A DNA stretch of 64,000 nucleotides. Source: Curtobacterium sp. BH-2-1-1 (GTDB taxonomy: Bacteria; Actinomycetota; Actinomycetes; Actinomycetales; Microbacteriaceae). The notes under the pieces are model-generated. The model was not told the DNA's origin, searched no databases, and saw only the letters and a program-made list of their open reading frames with translations. Both the position numbers and the translations under genes were made by a program. Location: NCBI RefSeq assembly GCF_001806325.1, contig NZ_CP017580.1, positions 3,038,001-3,102,000 on the forward strand. Direction: 5' to 3'. Shown here in pieces: positions 61,700 through 64,000 of this stretch (positions are counted from its first letter, which is position 1; every line of letters starts with the position of its first letter).

Positions 61700-62536
61700 A
61701 TGACCGACCAGACCCCGCGCACGTACCCCCAGGGCGTCCCCAGCTGGATCGACGCCCGACAGCCGGACCCGGACGCAGCCCAGGCCTTCTACGGCGGGCT
61801 GTTCGGCTGGGACTTCGAGGAGCGACTCCCGCCGGGGGCGCCGGGCTCCTACCGCATCGTGTCGATCGACGGGCACGAGGTCGGTGCCGTCGCGTCGAGC
61901 GACGAGCCGGCTACGTGGCTCACGTACATCGCGGTCGACGACGCCGACGCCGTGGCCCGTCGCGTCACGGAGCTCGGCGGCACCGCTGGTCCCGCCGAGG
62001 ACGCCGGACCCGGGGGAGCGGCCGGCCGCAGTGTCGACTGCGTCGATCCCCGTGGTGCCGCGTTCGGGCTCTGGCAGGCGCGCGCCCGACTCGGCGCGCA
62101 GCACATCAACGCCCCCGGTGGGTGGGTGTTCAGCGACCTCCGTTCGACCGATCCGGAGCAGGCGATCGGGTTCTACGAGCAGCTCTTCGGCTGGCAGGTC
62201 TCCGGCATCGAGGAAGGCCCGAGCGCGATGGTCCGGCTGCCCGGGTACGGCGACCACCTCGCGGCGACCTCGGACCCGGACATCCGCGAACGCCAGGTCG
62301 GCGCGCCGGAGGGGTTCGCCGACGTCATCGGCGCGCTCGCCCGGCTCGACGCCGGTGCCGACGACTGGCACGTGTCGTTCAGCGTGGCGGACCGCGACGG
62401 TGCCGCGGCGCTCGCCGAACAGCTCGGTGGCCGGGTGCTGGGCTCGTGGGACGGCTCCTGGACCCGGGCTGCGGAGCTGCAGGACCCGCAGGGTGCGACG
62501 TTCCGCGTCACGCAGTTCGCGCCGCAGGACGGCTGA
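61700..62536 (+). CDS. VOC (glyoxalase/dioxygenase fold) family protein with two domains
   Basis: 278 residues, two VOC modules in tandem (about 15-135 and 145-275). Each starts with W-I/V-D/S-x-R-x-x-D-P-x-x-A-x-x-FY-x-x-LFGW. Proteins of this type (similar to SCO/Rv0577 antibiotic-resistance-like CFP30B) may bind metals or small electrophiles; the substrate is not known. GGGAG precedes the ATG. The gap before it (61586-61699) is a low-complexity run of GCGGGCGC and GCGGGTGCGAG motifs with TAGACC near 61653 as a weak -10. Confidence 0.88.
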   Translation: MTDQTPRTYPQGVPSWIDARQPDPDAAQAFYGGLFGWDFEERLPPGAPGSYRIVSIDGHEVGAVASSDEPATWLTYIAVDDADAVARRVTELGGTAGPAEDAGPGGAAGRSVDCVDPRGAAFGLWQARARLGAQHINAPGGWVFSDLRSTDPEQAIGFYEQLFGWQVSGIEEGPSAMVRLPGYGDHLAATSDPDIRERQVGAPEGFADVIGALARLDAGADDWHVSFSVADRDGAAALAEQLGGRVLGSWDGSWTRAAELQDPQGATFRVTQFAPQDG

Positions 62537-62610
62537 GTCCCGCCACGAGTCACAGGTCGCCGACCTCGACGCGGTGTGGGGACGTCGGCTCGCGGACGGT
62601 ACAGCCCACC

Positions 62611-62656
62611 CGTCCTGGCCGTGAGCGCCCGCCGGTCGGCGGTGGGCGTCAGGACG
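62611..62656. terminator. Imperfect hairpin between converging genes
   Basis: CGTCCTG (62611-62617) and CAGGACG (62650-62656) frame an inner GCGCCCGCC/GGCGGTGGGCGT pairing. It overlaps the stop of the minus-strand gene. Confidence 0.4.
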
Positions 62657-62954
62657 CGGACGGCAACGGCGCGCCGAGGGCTCGGCGCAGCGCCAGCCCG
62701 GCGACCTGCTCGTCCGTGGTGTCGAGCAGCACCCGGTAGGTCTCCCCGGGCGTGACGAACTCGACGCACACCGCGTCGAAGTCGCACGGTTCGATCCGCC
62801 ACCCGCGCACGGACTCCATCGGCACCGGCGTCAGGGCGTCCCGCTCGTAGCTGGTCTCGGCGGCGACGCGGTCGTCGAACACCCGGACGCGGCCGAAGGT
62901 ACCGCGCCAGGTGAGCTGGAGGTCGAGCGTGGGGGAGACAGATGGGTCCGGCAC
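62649..62954 (-). CDS. Hypothetical protein
   Basis: 101 residues from GTG at 62954. A mixed beta-rich sequence with LQLTWRGTFGRVRVFDDRVAAETSY and a C-terminal helix GLALRRALGAPL; two cysteines (EPCDFDAVC). No signal peptide or membrane segment. I do not recognise the family. The codon pattern and the closely placed -10 element (TACGAT) support a real gene. Confidence 0.65.
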   Translation of the reverse strand: MPDPSVSPTLDLQLTWRGTFGRVRVFDDRVAAETSYERDALTPVPMESVRGWRIEPCDFDAVCVEFVTPGETYRVLLDTTDEQVAGLALRRALGAPLPSAS

Positions 62955-62960
62955 CCGCCG

Positions 62961-62966
62961 ATCGTA
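62961..62966 (-). promoter_or_regulatory. -10 element TACGAT, leaderless type
   Basis: On the minus strand, 6 bases before the GTG at 62954. Confidence 0.45.
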
Positions 62967-63071
62967 CCGACGGGTGCCGGACCCTCTTGCACGCCCCGGG
63001 CGCGCTGTTTCGCTATCCGGACACTCCGCGCGTTCGCCGGTCGAGCCGACGGACGGGGGAGCTGCCGGTGA

Positions 63072-64000
63072 TCAGGCCCGGTGGTCGTCCGACCCGGCGT
63101 CCGACCCGGCGTCCGGACCAGCGGACGCATCCGTGGACCCGGTCGAGGAACCGTCCGTCGCTGCGGTCGAGGAGCCGTCCGTGCCGGCGCCGCTCCGACG
63201 CACCTGGTTCGCCGGATCCCGACCGGTCACCGGGTACGGACCCGTGATGCCCGAGCGGAGCGAGGCGATCCGGAGGATGCGGTCGCGCTGCAGGAACCAG
63301 CCGAGGATGAGCAGCGGGATCACGATGATGAGCGACGCGATCGTGTACGTGCCGATCGGGTAGTCGATCGCCATGAGCACGATGACGGTCGCGAGGAACA
63401 CCAGCGTCAGCCAGGACGTGTACGGCGCGCCCGGCAGCTTGAACGACGGCTCCTTCGCGAGCCCCTGCTTCGCCCACGACCGCAGCTTCATCTGGCAGAG
63501 GATGATCGTGCCCCAGGCGGTGATGATGCCGAGGCTCGCGATGTTCAGGGCGATCTCGAACGCCTGCCCGGGGACGAACAGGTTGAGGATGACGCCGACC
63601 AGCGTGAACGCCGAGGTGAGCAGGATGCCGGCGAACGGCACGCCGCCCTTCGTCATCTTCGTGGTCCACTTCGGCGCGGAGCCGTTCATGCCCATCGAGT
63701 GGAGTGCTCGTCCGGTCGAGTAGAGCCCGGCGTTCAGCGACGACAGCGCCGCGGTGAGGACGACGAAGTTCATGATCGAGCCGACGACCTGGCCGACCTG
63801 CGGGTTGCCGATCGACGAGAAGAAGGTCACGAAGGGGCTGACGCCGTCCTTGTACGACGTGTACGGCAGGAGCAGCGAGAGCAGGACGACCGACCCGACG
63901 TAGAACACCGCGATGCGGAAGACGACCGAGTTGATCGCGCGGGGGATGACCTTCTCGGTGTCCTGCGTCTCGCCGGACGCGGTGCCGACGAGCTCGATCG
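63072..64000 (-). CDS. Amino-acid permease (APC superfamily), 3' part
   Basis: The gene leaves the window on the right; 309 codons are visible, about two thirds of a usual permease. From the edge inwards: DTEKVIPRAINSVVFRIAVFYVGS, the motif after helix 6 in AAT-family permeases, then helices with VVLTAALSSLNAGLYSTGRAL, GIITAWGTIILCQMKLRSW and two last helices near IDYPIGTYTIASLIIVIPLL. The C-terminal ~70 residues are cytoplasmic and low in complexity (repeats of DGSST, DAGS). This family imports amino acids such as GABA, alanine, serine or aromatic ones by proton symport; the substrate is not determined. Confidence 0.9.
   Translation of the reverse strand, partial: IELVGTASGETQDTEKVIPRAINSVVFRIAVFYVGSVVLLSLLLPYTSYKDGVSPFVTFFSSIGNPQVGQVVGSIMNFVVLTAALSSLNAGLYSTGRALHSMGMNGSAPKWTTKMTKGGVPFAGILLTSAFTLVGVILNLFVPGQAFEIALNIASLGIITAWGTIILCQMKLRSWAKQGLAKEPSFKLPGAPYTSWLTLVFLATVIVLMAIDYPIGTYTIASLIIVIPLLILGWFLQRDRILRIASLRSGITGPYPVTGRDPANQVRRSGAGTDGSSTAATDGSSTGSTDASAGPDAGSDAGSDDHRA

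Overview
The window is chromosomal DNA of a very GC-rich actinobacterium. It reads as Microbacteriaceae, most like Curtobacterium. The grounds are a complete actinobacterial signature set (two WhiB proteins, MtrA-MtrB-LpqB, PdtaS, a SecA without the C-terminal zinc motif, DUF3499, DUF5719), GTG starts used freely, and GTGA/ATGA/TGATG gene overlaps. I see no insertion sequence, prophage, rRNA or CRISPR array. The genus call is inference; the phylum-level call is secure.

Positions 1-27000 form a cell-surface polysaccharide and envelope region. It holds two dTDP-rhamnose genes (rmlC, rmlA), about eight glycosyltransferases, an ABC-2 polysaccharide exporter (Wzm/Wzt type) in an operon with three glycosyltransferases, a polyprenol-phosphate sugar transferase, two Wzy/WaaL-like membrane proteins, two secreted repeat proteins, one lipoprotein, manA and galE. 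rmlB and rmlD are not in the window.

Positions 27000-51000 are the conserved actinobacterial growth and division block, similar in content to Mycobacterium tuberculosis Rv3240c-Rv3260c: whiB2, a glycosyltransferase/membrane fusion with DUF5719, a degenerate metallopeptidase, DUF3499, ahcY, then mtrA-mtrB-lpqB, comFC, hpf and secA. A five-gene MoxR/DUF58/DUF4350/DUF4129/membrane operon plus RDD and SpoIIM-type genes sits between ahcY and mtrA. Positions 51000-64000 hold an Rv3235-like gene, pdtaS, whiB1, bcp, tRNA-Lys, a YigZ protein, an HTH/ImmA/membrane three-gene operon, a two-component system with its probable PepSY lipoprotein target, a VOC protein and the 3' part of an amino-acid permease.

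Three non-coding patterns stand out. (1) A composite palindromic repeat made of a 63-bp element (A) and a 62-bp element (B) fills three junctions between converging genes: 4727-5070, 34254-34469 and 53120-53791. (2) A second family of near-perfect palindromes sharing GGAGGCGCGGTG sits at the ends of many genes. (3) Many genes have a TAnnnT hexamer 6-10 bases before the start codon, which implies leaderless transcription. A pair of CTTCAG direct repeats spaced 11 bp occurs before both the response-regulator gene at 58897 and the PepSY lipoprotein gene at 60959, outlining a small regulon.
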